Origin: Oscillospiraceae bacterium
Lineage (GTDB): Bacteria > Bacillota > Clostridia > Oscillospirales > Acutalibacteraceae
NCBI GenBank assembly: GCA_009779455.1
Contig: WREG01000071.1
Span: forward strand, 1-8,817
Direction: 5' to 3'
DNA length: 8,817 bases
In this document: piece by piece, positions 1 through 7,256 of the stretch
Position numbering within the stretch: the first letter of the stretch is position 1
Layout: every line of letters starts with the position of its first letter
Notes under the pieces: generated by a model
Databases searched by the model: none
Seen by the model: only the letters and a program-made list of their open reading frames with translations
Told to the model about the DNA's origin: nothing
Made by a program: the position numbers and the translations under genes

Positions 1-1476
1 CGGCACGTTATTCTTGCTGAAAACCCAAAAGCGGATAATCCGTATCTTGTGTGCAATATCAGGACTGATAATCCGCTCGGCTTGGAAGAACGCTACAACG
101 GTTCAGTGACTGATAATTATGTTAAAGCCATACGTGAGTTCAGTAACCGCGTTGACGGTTTGGCGGCGGAGCTGGCCGAAAAGAGGTCGGAGCTGGCCGC
201 CCTTGAAAAAAGCGTCAACGAGTTCAAGGCAAATGAAATGAATGAATACGTCGCGCTTTACGCTCAGCTTAAGCGTTCCCGCGACGCCTTTGAAATACGG
301 CGTTACGGGACGAGATACGGCGATACTTTCATGCTAATCGGCTGGATACCCGCTAAGGATAAAAAAATTTTCATCCGTTATATGGATAACTTCGACGCTG
401 TTGAGTATAAATTTGAAAACCCCGAAAACGCGGGCAGTCTTAAGCCGCCCGTAAAACTTAAAAACCTGAAGATTTTCAAGCCTTTTGAGTATTATGTGGA
501 AATGTTCGGCGTACCCGGGTACAGCGAAATCGACCCGACCCCTTTTGTAGCCCTTACATATACGCTGCTTTACGGAATTATGTTCGCTGACGTAGGGCAG
601 GGTCTTGTTTTGTCGCTCGCCGGGTATTTAATGTATAAAATCAAAGGCATGGCGCTGGGCAAAATACTTGTTCCGTGCGGAATATCGGGTTCGTTTTTCG
701 GGCTTGTGTTCGGCAGCGTTTTTGGCTATGAGCACGTTCTCGACGGGTTTTACAAAGCGCTGGGCTTTTCCGAAAAGCCCATACATGTAATGGGGGCGAT
801 CATGCCGATTTTATTCACCGGCATAGGAATCGGCGTAGCTTTGATGTTTATCGCCATTATTATCAGTATATATTCGAATTTCAAAAGGGGCCATCCGGGC
901 GAAGCGGTTTTCGGCGAAAACGGCATCTGCGGACTCATTATTTACGCTTCGGTTATAACATTGCTTCTTTCCGTTTTTGTACCCATGTTCGCGCCCGGAT
1001 TCGCGCCAGTTTTCACGCCGGTCATAAAGCCCGTCATGCCTTATGTTGCTTCCAGCATTGCAATATCCCTCTGCATTTTGCTGTTTAAAGAGCCGCTGTC
1101 CCATATAATTGAGAAAAAGCCGTTGAAGATGTCCGGGATGGGTCAGTATTTGACCCAGAGCTTTTTCGAAGTTTTCGAGTCATTTTTAAGCTATATAACA
1201 AATACCGTTTCATTTCTCCGCGTCGGCGCGTTTGTCTTTGTCCACGCGGGCATGATGATGGTATTCTCCACGCTTTCGGAGATGTTCGGCGGCGGAATAG
1301 CCGGGGCGGTTATCATGATTTTCGGCAATATGCTTGTCCTCGCGCTTGAAGGGCTGCTGGTAGGGGTGCAGTCGCTCCGTCTTGAATTCTATGAGATGTT
1401 CAGCCGCTTTTTCAAGGGCGACGGCAAGCCTTATCGGCCCATCACTTTAAATTTACATAATCAAAATATAAATTAA
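1..1476 (+). CDS. ntpI: V/A-type ATPase subunit I (subunit a), 5' end missing
   Basis: This is the membrane stator subunit of the A/V-type rotary ATPase, which carries the ion half-channels and faces the rotor ring. The frame is open from base 1, so the gene runs off the left edge. 491 residues are visible of a usual 600-660, so much of the N-terminal cytoplasmic arm is missing. Seen first is a charged, coiled-coil-like stretch (visible residues about 40-90), then a PFE...DPTP segment that leads into about seven membrane helices. The helix motif SFLRVGAF contains the arginine expected to face the rotor glutamate (nt 1219-1221). A second conserved arginine follows in the QSLRLEFYEMFSRFF motif (nt 1378-1380). 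The gene ends 13 bases before subunit K in the same operon. GTG at 49 is internal and is not a start. The family assignment is firm. Confidence 0.96.
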   Translation, partial: RHVILAENPKADNPYLVCNIRTDNPLGLEERYNGSVTDNYVKAIREFSNRVDGLAAELAEKRSELAALEKSVNEFKANEMNEYVALYAQLKRSRDAFEIRRYGTRYGDTFMLIGWIPAKDKKIFIRYMDNFDAVEYKFENPENAGSLKPPVKLKNLKIFKPFEYYVEMFGVPGYSEIDPTPFVALTYTLLYGIMFADVGQGLVLSLAGYLMYKIKGMALGKILVPCGISGSFFGLVFGSVFGYEHVLDGFYKALGFSEKPIHVMGAIMPILFTGIGIGVALMFIAIIISIYSNFKRGHPGEAVFGENGICGLIIYASVITLLLSVFVPMFAPGFAPVFTPVIKPVMPYVASSIAISLCILLFKEPLSHIIEKKPLKMSGMGQYLTQSFFEVFESFLSYITNTVSFLRVGAFVFVHAGMMMVFSTLSEMFGGGIAGAVIMIFGNMLVLALEGLLVGVQSLRLEFYEMFSRFFKGDGKPYRPITLNLHNQNIN

Positions 1477-1489
1477 TGAGGTAATATTT

Positions 1490-1933
1490 ATGCTTTTAAC
1501 AATTTTCCAGCTTTCATTCCCGATCATAGCGGTTTTTACCGCTTATAAAGCAGCCATGCGGTACATGGCGAAAACAAACAACGCGAGGAAGGCCGTCGGG
1601 CGCAATTTAAAAACCGTCTTGTTGATGCTCGCCATGTTTTTCGCTTTCAGTTTTGTCGCCGCCGCCGCAGGGGAAGAAGCCGTAGGGGAAGCCGCAGCGG
1701 CCGCTTCAAACAACGCGGGGTTCGGCTTGATTGCCGCCGGCTTATGCACTGGCCTCGCGGGCATAGGCGGGGGGATAGCCCTCGCGTCAGGCGCGCCCGC
1801 CGCTATAGGAGCCGTGTCTGAGGATCCGGCCGCTTTCGGCAAGGCGCTTATCTTTGTGGCCCTCGGCGAAACCATAGCGCTGTATGGCGTGGTCATTTCG
1901 GTTATGATATTATCGAAAATACCGACACTTTAA
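1490..1933 (+). CDS. ntpK: V/A-type ATPase subunit K (rotor-ring proteolipid c)
   Basis: This is the ion-carrying proteolipid of the membrane rotor ring, 147 residues. The C-terminal half is a classic c-type hairpin: a glycine-rich helix (about residues 78-102), a polar SEDP loop, and an outer helix with the ion-binding glutamate E127 in LGETIALYG. The N-terminal half has two hydrophobic segments (about 2-22 and 41-60) without glycine-rich or carboxylate motifs, followed by an Ala/Glu-rich linker. The ring therefore has one carboxylate per four helices if the N-terminal pair is retained. Aligned by hand with Na+ rings, the Gln ligand is Leu98 and the second hydroxyl after Glu is Ile129. Thr128 and Tyr132 are kept. 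This favours H+ over Na+, by inference only. ATG 1490 follows a GAGG site at 1478-1481. Confidence 0.93.
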   Translation: MLLTIFQLSFPIIAVFTAYKAAMRYMAKTNNARKAVGRNLKTVLLMLAMFFAFSFVAAAAGEEAVGEAAAAASNNAGFGLIAAGLCTGLAGIGGGIALASGAPAAIGAVSEDPAAFGKALIFVALGETIALYGVVISVMILSKIPTL

Positions 1934-1935
1934 TT

Positions 1936-2244
1936 ATGAAATTTTTATTGATAAGCGACAACCATGATACGATAACGGGGATGCGGCTCGCGGGGATAGA
2001 GGGTATTATTACCCATGACGCCGAGGGCGTAGGCGCGGCTTTAAGCTCGGCCATAAATGACGGGGGCGTTGGGATAATCCTTATAACCGAAAAACTCGTT
2101 AAGCTTTGCCCCGAGCTTGTGTATGATCTGAAGCTTAACCGCATGAGGCCGCTCATCGTTGAAATCCCGGACCGCCATTCGTCAGGGCGCGCGGAGGATT
2201 CCATAACAAGATATATACGCGAGGCTATAGGAGTAAAGATTTAA
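1936..2244 (+). CDS. atpF: V/A-type ATPase subunit F (central stalk; NtpG in Enterococcus naming)
   Basis: This is a small soluble central-stalk subunit that binds subunit D and links the catalytic head to the rotor. Its length of 102 residues is normal for the family. The N-terminus begins with a short strand (KFLLIS), then the family motif TGMRLAGIEG. Next come the central GIILITEKLV strand-helix and a basic/acidic C-terminal tail. The ATG lies only 2 bases after the stop of subunit K, and no purine-rich site precedes it, so translation is probably coupled to K. In Enterococcus hirae the equivalent gene lies further downstream, after C. Here it sits directly between K and E. Confidence 0.92.
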   Translation: MKFLLISDNHDTITGMRLAGIEGIITHDAEGVGAALSSAINDGGVGIILITEKLVKLCPELVYDLKLNRMRPLIVEIPDRHSSGRAEDSITRYIREAIGVKI

Positions 2245-2286
2245 AAATTCATTACTTCCGCAAAGCATCTAAAGGATGGTCTTATA

Positions 2287-2880
2287 ATGATAGAATCGGA
2301 AAAATACAGCAAATTTATCGCCGCCATTACAAAAGAGGTTCATGAGAGGCGCGAGTCAATTGAAAAACAGGCGCGGGAATATGTAGAAGAACAATTGGAA
2401 AAGGCCGAAGCGGAATTAAAAGACGAAACCGAACGGCTTATTAAACGACGCGCGGTGACAATACGGGAAGAAACGGGGCGGGAGCTTTCCGGGCGGGAGC
2501 TTGAAAACCGCAGGGAGCTGTTCGCCTGCCGCGATAAAATCATGGCCGGCGTTTTTGATAAGGCTAAAACAAAAATCACGGAATTTACCGTTTCCGACGG
2601 ATATAAAGCGTTTTTGCGGGATTCCTCAGAAAAAATGCGGGGAAAATTACCGCCCGGCACGCAAAGCTTAACCGTTTATATGCGTAAAAACGACCTTATA
2701 TATAAAGATGCCGTCGAAAAAACCTTTAAAATCCCCTGTGCATTCGAAGAAGATGCGGAAATAGCGCTGGGAGGCTTGAGGATAAGCGCCCCTCCGCTGT
2801 TGTTCGACGACACCTTAGATACGCGGTTATCGGATCAATTGCCCTGGTTTTATGAAAATTCGGGCTTAACAATATATTAA
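2287..2880 (+). CDS. atpE: V/A-type ATPase subunit E (peripheral stalk)
   Basis: This peripheral-stalk subunit holds the A3B3 head stationary against subunit I. It is 197 residues long, usual for the family. Residues about 1-105 are one long, highly charged helix rich in Glu, Lys and Arg, as in the E/G stalk coiled coil. The C-terminal globular part ends with the family signature: a GGL turn at residues 162-164, then TLDTRL at 176-181 near the end. The ATG is preceded by AAGGA at 2272-2276. The 42-base gap after subunit F holds only this ribosome-binding site. The coiled-coil partner (G/H-type subunit) is not seen in the window and would be expected upstream of subunit I or elsewhere. Confidence 0.93.
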   Translation: MIESEKYSKFIAAITKEVHERRESIEKQAREYVEEQLEKAEAELKDETERLIKRRAVTIREETGRELSGRELENRRELFACRDKIMAGVFDKAKTKITEFTVSDGYKAFLRDSSEKMRGKLPPGTQSLTVYMRKNDLIYKDAVEKTFKIPCAFEEDAEIALGGLRISAPPLLFDDTLDTRLSDQLPWFYENSGLTIY

Positions 2881-2896
2881 GAGGTATTTAAATTTG
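2881..2896 (+). promoter_or_regulatory. Ribosome-binding site that fixes a TTG start for atpA
   Basis: GAGG at 2881-2884 directly follows the atpE stop codon and lies 9 bases before TTG 2894-2896. No in-frame ATG lies near this site; the next in-frame candidate is GTG 2906. The TTG start gives the usual N-terminus of catalytic A subunits, a short polar lead into the first beta strand (VIYGINGPVITV). Confidence 0.8.
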
Positions 2897-4648
2897 TCAA
2901 ACAATGTGATATACGGGATTAACGGGCCTGTTATTACCGTTAAAGACACGGCTTCCTTTTCCATGCAGGAAATGGTTTTCGTTGGAAATGAAAAGCTTAT
3001 AGGCGAGGTTATCGGAATCACCTCCGAGCAAACCGTAATTCAGGTCTATGAAGTGACTACGGGGCTCCGCGCGGGGGAGCCCGTAATTTCCGCGGGAGGC
3101 CCTCTGTCGCTGACCCTCGGCCCGGGGATCATAAGCAATATTTTTGACGGTATTGAGCGCCCGCTTAAAAGGATTGAAAAAATCTCAGGCGCTTTCATAA
3201 GCAGGGGCAGCGCCGTTGAAGCCCTTGACGCGGACGCCCTTTGGGACGTTGCATTGACGGTGAAAACCGGGGATAAAGTAAGCGGCGGGCAAATTTACGC
3301 CGAATGCCCCGAAACGCCGTCCATAACCCACCGCTGCATAATCCCCCCCAACATTTCGGGGACGGTCACAAAAGCAAAGGCTGACGGGCAATATAAAATA
3401 CATGACGCCGTTGCCGAGATAACGGATGATAAAAACACGGTTCATAAGCTAACCTTGTGCCAGCGCTGGCCGATACGCCGCCCGCGCCCGTTCTCAAAAC
3501 GGCTTCCCGGCGTTATACCGCTTCTCACCGGCCAAAGGATGCTCGACACCATGTTCCCTATAGCAAAAGGGGGCGCGGCGGCCATCCCGGGCGGCTTCGG
3601 GACGGGAAAAACCGTTACCCAGCATCAGCTTGCGAAATGGTGCGACGCTGATATTATCGTATATGTGGGCTGCGGGGAGCGCGGAAACGAAATGACCCAG
3701 GTGCTTGACGAATTCGGGGAGCTTATAGACCCAAAAACGGGGCGGAAGCTGACCGACAGGACGGTGCTTATTGCGAACACCTCAAATATGCCCGTCGCCG
3801 CCCGCGAAGCTTCTATTTATACGGGCATAACCATTGCCGAATATTACCGCGACATGGGTTACGCCGTGGCGATGATGGCCGACTCCACCTCCCGCTGGGC
3901 GGAAGCACTCCGCGAAATATCCGGGCGGCTTGAGGAAATGCCGGCGGAAGAAGGTTTCCCCGCGTATTTGCCCTCGCGCCTGTCTGAATTTTACGAAAGG
4001 GCGGGCATAGTCGAAGCCCTTTGCGGGAAAGAAGGCTCCGTCACCGTTATCGGCGCCGTTTCGCCTCAGGGGTCGGATTTTTCGGAACCCGTCACGCAAA
4101 ACACAAAGCGTTTTACCCGCTGCTTTTGGGCGCTCGACAAATCCCTGGCTTACGCAAGGCATTACCCTGCCATAAATTGGATAAACAGCTACAGCGAATA
4201 CGATACCGACCTCGCCCCCTATTATGAAAAAAACGTGGCTGTCGATTTTATGGAGCTGAAAAGCGAACTGTTCGCCGTTCTGCGAGAAGAAAACACCTTA
4301 AATGAAATCGTCAAGCTTATCGGGGCGGATATTCTCCCGGACAACCAAAAGCTTATTATAGAAATTTCAAAAACGGCAAGGCTGGGCTTCCTCCAGCAGG
4401 ACGCCTATCATAAGGACGACACCTATGTCCCGCTTATAAAACAATATAAAATGATGAAAAACATACTTCATCTCTATAACAGAGGCAAAGAATTGATTGC
4501 GAAAGGCGTCGCGATAACGAAACTGATAGAAAGCGGCTTGTTTGAAACTCTTGCCAAAATGAAATACGACGTTCATAATGACAATATTGATTTGTTGGAC
4601 GGCTATATTTTAAAAGTTGATGAAGCTGTGAAGTCAATTATTAAATAA
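2894..4648 (+). CDS. atpA: V/A-type ATPase catalytic subunit A
   Basis: This is the catalytic nucleotide-binding subunit of the A3B3 head, 584 residues, full length for the family. The N-terminal beta-barrel is followed by the insertion domain typical of A subunits (about residues 110-190), which is absent from B. The P-loop GGFGTGKT is intact at residues 233-240, with Lys239 and Thr240. The catalytic glutamate is E262 in the GERGNEM motif. Downstream are the conserved SNMPVAARE, MMADSTSRWAEALRE and EEGFPAYLPSRL blocks, then the C-terminal helical domain. All key catalytic residues are present, so the enzyme should be active. The start is TTG. The direction of work (ATP synthesis or ion pumping) cannot be read from the sequence. 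A 75-base gap separates it from atpB. Confidence 0.97.
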   Translation: MSNNVIYGINGPVITVKDTASFSMQEMVFVGNEKLIGEVIGITSEQTVIQVYEVTTGLRAGEPVISAGGPLSLTLGPGIISNIFDGIERPLKRIEKISGAFISRGSAVEALDADALWDVALTVKTGDKVSGGQIYAECPETPSITHRCIIPPNISGTVTKAKADGQYKIHDAVAEITDDKNTVHKLTLCQRWPIRRPRPFSKRLPGVIPLLTGQRMLDTMFPIAKGGAAAIPGGFGTGKTVTQHQLAKWCDADIIVYVGCGERGNEMTQVLDEFGELIDPKTGRKLTDRTVLIANTSNMPVAAREASIYTGITIAEYYRDMGYAVAMMADSTSRWAEALREISGRLEEMPAEEGFPAYLPSRLSEFYERAGIVEALCGKEGSVTVIGAVSPQGSDFSEPVTQNTKRFTRCFWALDKSLAYARHYPAINWINSYSEYDTDLAPYYEKNVAVDFMELKSELFAVLREENTLNEIVKLIGADILPDNQKLIIEISKTARLGFLQQDAYHKDDTYVPLIKQYKMMKNILHLYNRGKELIAKGVAITKLIESGLFETLAKMKYDVHNDNIDLLDGYILKVDEAVKSIIK

Positions 4649-4723
4649 AAAATGCATTATGCGTTATGAATTAAAATAAATCTTTCCCCATTTATTTGAG
4701 ATGGGAATAAGGATGGTTACTCA
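4649..4723 (+). other. Spacer between atpA and atpB with small palindromes
   Basis: This is the longest gap inside the ATPase operon. It contains the perfect 8-base palindrome AATGCATT (4651-4658) and the near-palindrome CATTATGCGTTATG (4655-4668). A short hairpin also occurs (CCCAT 4687-4691 with ATGGG 4701-4705, extendable by two A-T pairs across a bulged C at 4686). It ends with the atpB ribosome-binding site AAGGATGG at 4709-4716. There is no T-run after the hairpin, so it is not a terminator. It may affect mRNA processing, but nothing shows this directly. Confidence 0.4.
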
Positions 4724-6109
4724 ATGACAGTTAAACATATAGGCTTATCCTCCGTCAGCGGCTCGCTTGTTGTGCTTGACAACGCGGACGGCGTTTCTTT
4801 TGAGGAAATGGCCGAAATCCATTTGGACGACGGCAGCCGCAGGACGGGGCGCGTCGTCCGTATCGACGGGGAGCATATAGTTGTGCAGGTTTTTGAGGGC
4901 ACGCGCGGCCTTTCGCTTGTAAATACCGGCACCGTTTTCAAAGGCAGGCCAATGGAAATTGCTCTGTCCCCCGAAATTTTAAGCCGCGTGTTTGACGGCG
5001 TCGGAAGGCCGGCGGACGGCCTCGGCGAAGTATACCCGGTAACGCGGCGCGACATAAACGGAAGCCCCATAAACCCGGTTTCAAGGGAGTACCCCCGGAA
5101 CTTCATAGAAACGGGCATATCGTCCGTTGACGCTTTGATGACGCTGATAAGGGGCCAAAAGCTGCCGATTTTTTCAGGCTCGGGCATGAAACATAACGAG
5201 CTGGCGGCGCAAATCGTCCGCAACGCGAAAATAGCCGATGAAAGCGGCGAATCTTTCGCTATAGTGTTCGCGGCAATGGGCGTAAACCACGATGTCGCCG
5301 ATTATTTCAGGAATACATTTGAAACCTCCGGCGTTTTGGAGAGGGTTGTTATGTTTTTAAACCTCTCCAGCGATCCGATAATAGAGAGGATAATAACCCC
5401 GAGATGCGCCCTCACAGCCGCCGAATATCTGGCATTTGAGCTTGATATGCATATTCTTGTCGTTATGACCGATATGACCGCCTACGCAGAAGCGCTGCGG
5501 GAATTCAGCTCTTCAAAGAACGAAATCCCGGGCCGCAAAGGCTTCCCCGGATATTTATACTCTGATTTGGCGTCCCTTTACGAACGCGCGGGGATGATAA
5601 AGGGCAGAAAAGGCTCTGTCACGCAAATCCCCATACTCACCATGCCAAACGACGACATAACCCATCCCGTGCCGGATTTAACGGGATATATTACGGAGGG
5701 GCAGGTAGTTTTGGACCGCGTCCTTGACGGCATGGGGGTATATCCGCCCGTAGGCGTTCTGCCATCCCTTTCGAGGCTAATGAAGGACGGCGTAGGCGAA
5801 GGCTTCACCCGCGCCGACCATACATCCCTGGCTAACCAGCTTTTCGCATGCTACGCAAAAGTGCAGGACGCCCGCTCGCTGGCCTCCGTCATCGGCGAGG
5901 ATGAGCTTTCCCCGTCCGACAAAAGATATATTGAATTCGGCAAGGTTTTCGAGGGCCGTTTCATAACCCAGGCTCCGTCCGAAAGGCGGAATATCGAGCA
6001 AACCCTTGATATGGGCTGGGAAATAATAAGGATGCTCCCGCGCGAAGACCTTGACAGGGTCAGCGACAGCATTCTTGATGTTTATTATGATAAAAAAGCG
6101 GAAAGATAA
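4724..6109 (+). CDS. atpB: V/A-type ATPase regulatory subunit B
   Basis: This is the non-catalytic nucleotide-binding subunit that alternates with A in the hexameric head. It is 461 residues, normal for B. The beta-barrel domain (about 1-75) is followed by the nucleotide-fold domain. The P-loop position carries the degenerate SGSGMKHNE (residues 151-159) instead of a working Walker A, which is diagnostic for B. Further family blocks are FAAMGVNHDVADYF, the FPGYLYSDLASLYERAG segment that borders the catalytic site, and ITEGQVVLDR. The C-terminal helical bundle includes NQLFACYA. The ATG has AAGGATGG 7 bases upstream, nearly the same site as before atpE. The gene ends 3 bases before atpD. Confidence 0.97.
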   Translation: MTVKHIGLSSVSGSLVVLDNADGVSFEEMAEIHLDDGSRRTGRVVRIDGEHIVVQVFEGTRGLSLVNTGTVFKGRPMEIALSPEILSRVFDGVGRPADGLGEVYPVTRRDINGSPINPVSREYPRNFIETGISSVDALMTLIRGQKLPIFSGSGMKHNELAAQIVRNAKIADESGESFAIVFAAMGVNHDVADYFRNTFETSGVLERVVMFLNLSSDPIIERIITPRCALTAAEYLAFELDMHILVVMTDMTAYAEALREFSSSKNEIPGRKGFPGYLYSDLASLYERAGMIKGRKGSVTQIPILTMPNDDITHPVPDLTGYITEGQVVLDRVLDGMGVYPPVGVLPSLSRLMKDGVGEGFTRADHTSLANQLFACYAKVQDARSLASVIGEDELSPSDKRYIEFGKVFEGRFITQAPSERRNIEQTLDMGWEIIRMLPREDLDRVSDSILDVYYDKKAER

Positions 6110-6112
6110 AAA

Positions 6113-6721
6113 ATGACAAATCAGATTTTCCCGACGAAAGGCAATTTAATAGCCGTTAAAAAGTCCCTGGAGCTTGCCCGCAAGGGCTTTGAGCTGATGG
6201 ATCGCAAGCGCAACATTTTAATCCGCGAAACAATGTCTTTGATAGACAGCGCGAAAGAGATCCAAGAGGTGATAAACACCACCTACGCCGAAGCTTATAA
6301 AGCCTTGCAGATAGCAAATATGACTTTGGGAATCTGCGACGACCTTGCGGAAACGGTTCCGGTGGACGATGGGATATCCCTTGATTTCAGGAGCGTAATG
6401 GGTGTCAATATCCCTATAGTCGAATATTCGCCCAAGCCCGTCGAAAACCTTTACGGCTACAGCAGGACGAACTCCATGCTGGACGACGCGTTTAAAAAAT
6501 TCGACCAGGTTAAAAATTTGACCGTAAAACTGGCCGAAACCGAAAACTGCATTTACAGGCTGGCCGACGGCATAAAAAAGACGGGCAAGCGCGCCAATTC
6601 GCTTAAAAACATCATTATACCGCGTTTCGAAAAAACGGTAAGGGACATCTCCAATGTGCTGGAGGAAAAAGAGCGGGAAGAATTTTCACGCCTGAAGGTA
6701 ATTAAAGGGGACGCTTTGTGA
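6113..6721 (+). CDS. atpD: V/A-type ATPase subunit D (central rotor shaft)
   Basis: Subunit D is the central shaft that turns inside the A3B3 head and couples it to the membrane ring. It is 202 residues, normal length. The N-terminal helix begins with the family pattern PTKGNLIAVKKSLELARKG and continues as a long helix to about residue 75. A middle beta region follows, then a second long helix with RANSLKNIIIPR near residues 160-172, the best-known D signature. The two helices form the antiparallel coiled coil of the shaft. The start lies 3 bases after the atpB stop, with a GGAAAG site overlapping the end of atpB. It is the last gene of the operon and is followed by a terminator. Confidence 0.95.
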   Translation: MTNQIFPTKGNLIAVKKSLELARKGFELMDRKRNILIRETMSLIDSAKEIQEVINTTYAEAYKALQIANMTLGICDDLAETVPVDDGISLDFRSVMGVNIPIVEYSPKPVENLYGYSRTNSMLDDAFKKFDQVKNLTVKLAETENCIYRLADGIKKTGKRANSLKNIIIPRFEKTVRDISNVLEEKEREEFSRLKVIKGDAL

Positions 6722-6759
6722 GGCGGCGCTCGCAATATCCAAGATAATTATTATAATGC

Positions 6760-6791
6760 AAAAAAGGGAGATGTCAAATCCGCCCTTTTTT
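6760..6791. terminator. Bidirectional rho-independent terminator
   Basis: A6-GGG at 6760-6768 pairs perfectly with CCC-T6 at 6783-6791, giving a 9-bp stem and a 14-base loop. On the + strand the T-run ends the ATPase operon. On the - strand the A-run becomes a T-run and can end the convergent regulator gene, whose stop codon lies at 6790-6792 within the structure. The large loop and short GC part suggest moderate strength. Confidence 0.75.
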
Positions 6792-7113
6792 ATTTGCGCT
6801 GATTTTTTAAATTTAACCGGTTGATTACGCTGACCAAAAGAATCAAATCCTGCTCGCTCATGCCGTTTGTGCCTTCGATGATTTTGTTTACAAGAAGCGG
6901 GTAATCGGTCTCTTCGCTGAAAAAATCCGCAGGGGTTATCTCGAAATATTCGCAGATATTGAAAAATTCCCTTATGGACGGCATAGCCAGCCCCGACGTT
7001 ATGTTACGTATGTAATTTTTGCTTTTTCCCAGTTCATAGCCCAGTTTTGATTCGGCTATCCCCGCGCTTACAATTAAAGCGATTAGTTTTTCCCTGAATT
7101 TTTTTTCATACAT
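6790..7113 (-). CDS. Small XRE/Cro-type helix-turn-helix regulator
   Basis: This is a predicted DNA-binding transcription regulator of 107 residues from ATG. Residues about 6-65 have the layout of an HTH_3/XRE domain: first helix FREKLIALIVSAG, the helix-turn-helix SKLGYELGKSKNYIRNITSG at 22-41, then a PSIREFFNICEYFEITPADFF stretch typical of the last helices of this fold. The C-terminal 40 residues form a helical tail ending NRLNLKNQRK, possibly for dimerisation. The ATG at 7113 is chosen because AAGGAG (7127 to 7122 on the - strand) lies 8 bases before it. A GTG at 7122 overlaps that site. The gene is divergent from the dockerin-protein gene and convergent with the ATPase operon. Its target is unknown; its own promoter and the neighbour's are the first candidates. 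Confidence 0.88.
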   Translation of the reverse strand: MYEKKFREKLIALIVSAGIAESKLGYELGKSKNYIRNITSGLAMPSIREFFNICEYFEITPADFFSEETDYPLLVNKIIEGTNGMSEQDLILLVSVINRLNLKNQRK

Positions 7114-7135
7114 CGAAGTCACTCCTTCGATTTCT

Positions 7136-7166
7136 ATTTTAACTGTAATAATTTATGTAGTGTCTA
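7136..7166 (-). promoter_or_regulatory. Candidate regulator promoter with palindromic operator in its spacer
   Basis: On the - strand, TAGACA (7166 to 7161) and TAAAAT (7141 to 7136) form a -35/-10 pair with a long 19-base spacer. The stretch 7142-7161 almost fills that spacer. It is an imperfect 20-base palindrome, with ACT and AGT at its ends and AATT at its centre; 12 of 20 positions are symmetric. This placement would suit autorepression by the regulator. Both promoter and operator are weak calls. Confidence 0.35.
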
Positions 7167-7185
7167 TTTATTTTTGGGATTCATC

Positions 7186-7214
7186 TTGACAAAGCGCTAA
7201 TATAATGCTATATT
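7186..7214 (+). promoter_or_regulatory. Sigma-A-type promoter with extended -10 for the dockerin-protein gene
   Basis: A perfect TTGACA (-35) lies at 7186-7191. After 17 bases comes TATATT (-10) at 7209-7214, preceded by TG at 7206-7207 in the extended -10 position. Transcription would start near 7221, leaving a leader of about 36 bases. This is the best promoter match in the window, suggesting strong expression unless repressed. Confidence 0.75.
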
Positions 7215-7256
7215 TTTGATGCATTCACAAAATAAAAGTTATTGGAGGAAAAATTC

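Noticed and set aside
49..51. GTG as a start codon of subunit I
   Set aside because: The frame is open to base 1, the residues before it continue the domain, and the protein would be far too short for the family.
1543..1896. 117-codon open frame on the - strand opposite subunit K
   Set aside because: The Ala/Pro/Ser-rich product mirrors the Ala/Gly-rich proteolipid on the other strand, and there is no independent coding evidence.
3782..4162. 126-codon open frame on the - strand opposite atpA
   Set aside because: It is antisense to conserved catalytic blocks of atpA, its composition is shadow-like (Arg, Gly, Phe), and no domain is recognisable.
4717..5223. 168-codon open frame on the - strand opposite atpB
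   Set aside because: It lies antisense to the certain atpB gene. Its product is rich in Ser, Pro, Thr and Arg, as expected from a GC-biased reverse frame, and it has no ribosome-binding site or family motif.
7120..7122. GTG as a start for the XRE regulator (- strand)
   Set aside because: It overlaps the AAGGAG site that is well placed for ATG 7113.
7201..7206. Perfect TATAAT as the -10 paired with TTGACA 7186-7191
   Set aside because: The spacing is only 9 bases. TATATT at 7209-7214 has 17-base spacing and an extended TG, so it is the better -10.
7242..7244. TTG as a start for the dockerin protein
   Set aside because: It overlaps the GGAGG ribosome-binding site. ATG 7257 has ideal spacing and gives a clean signal peptide.
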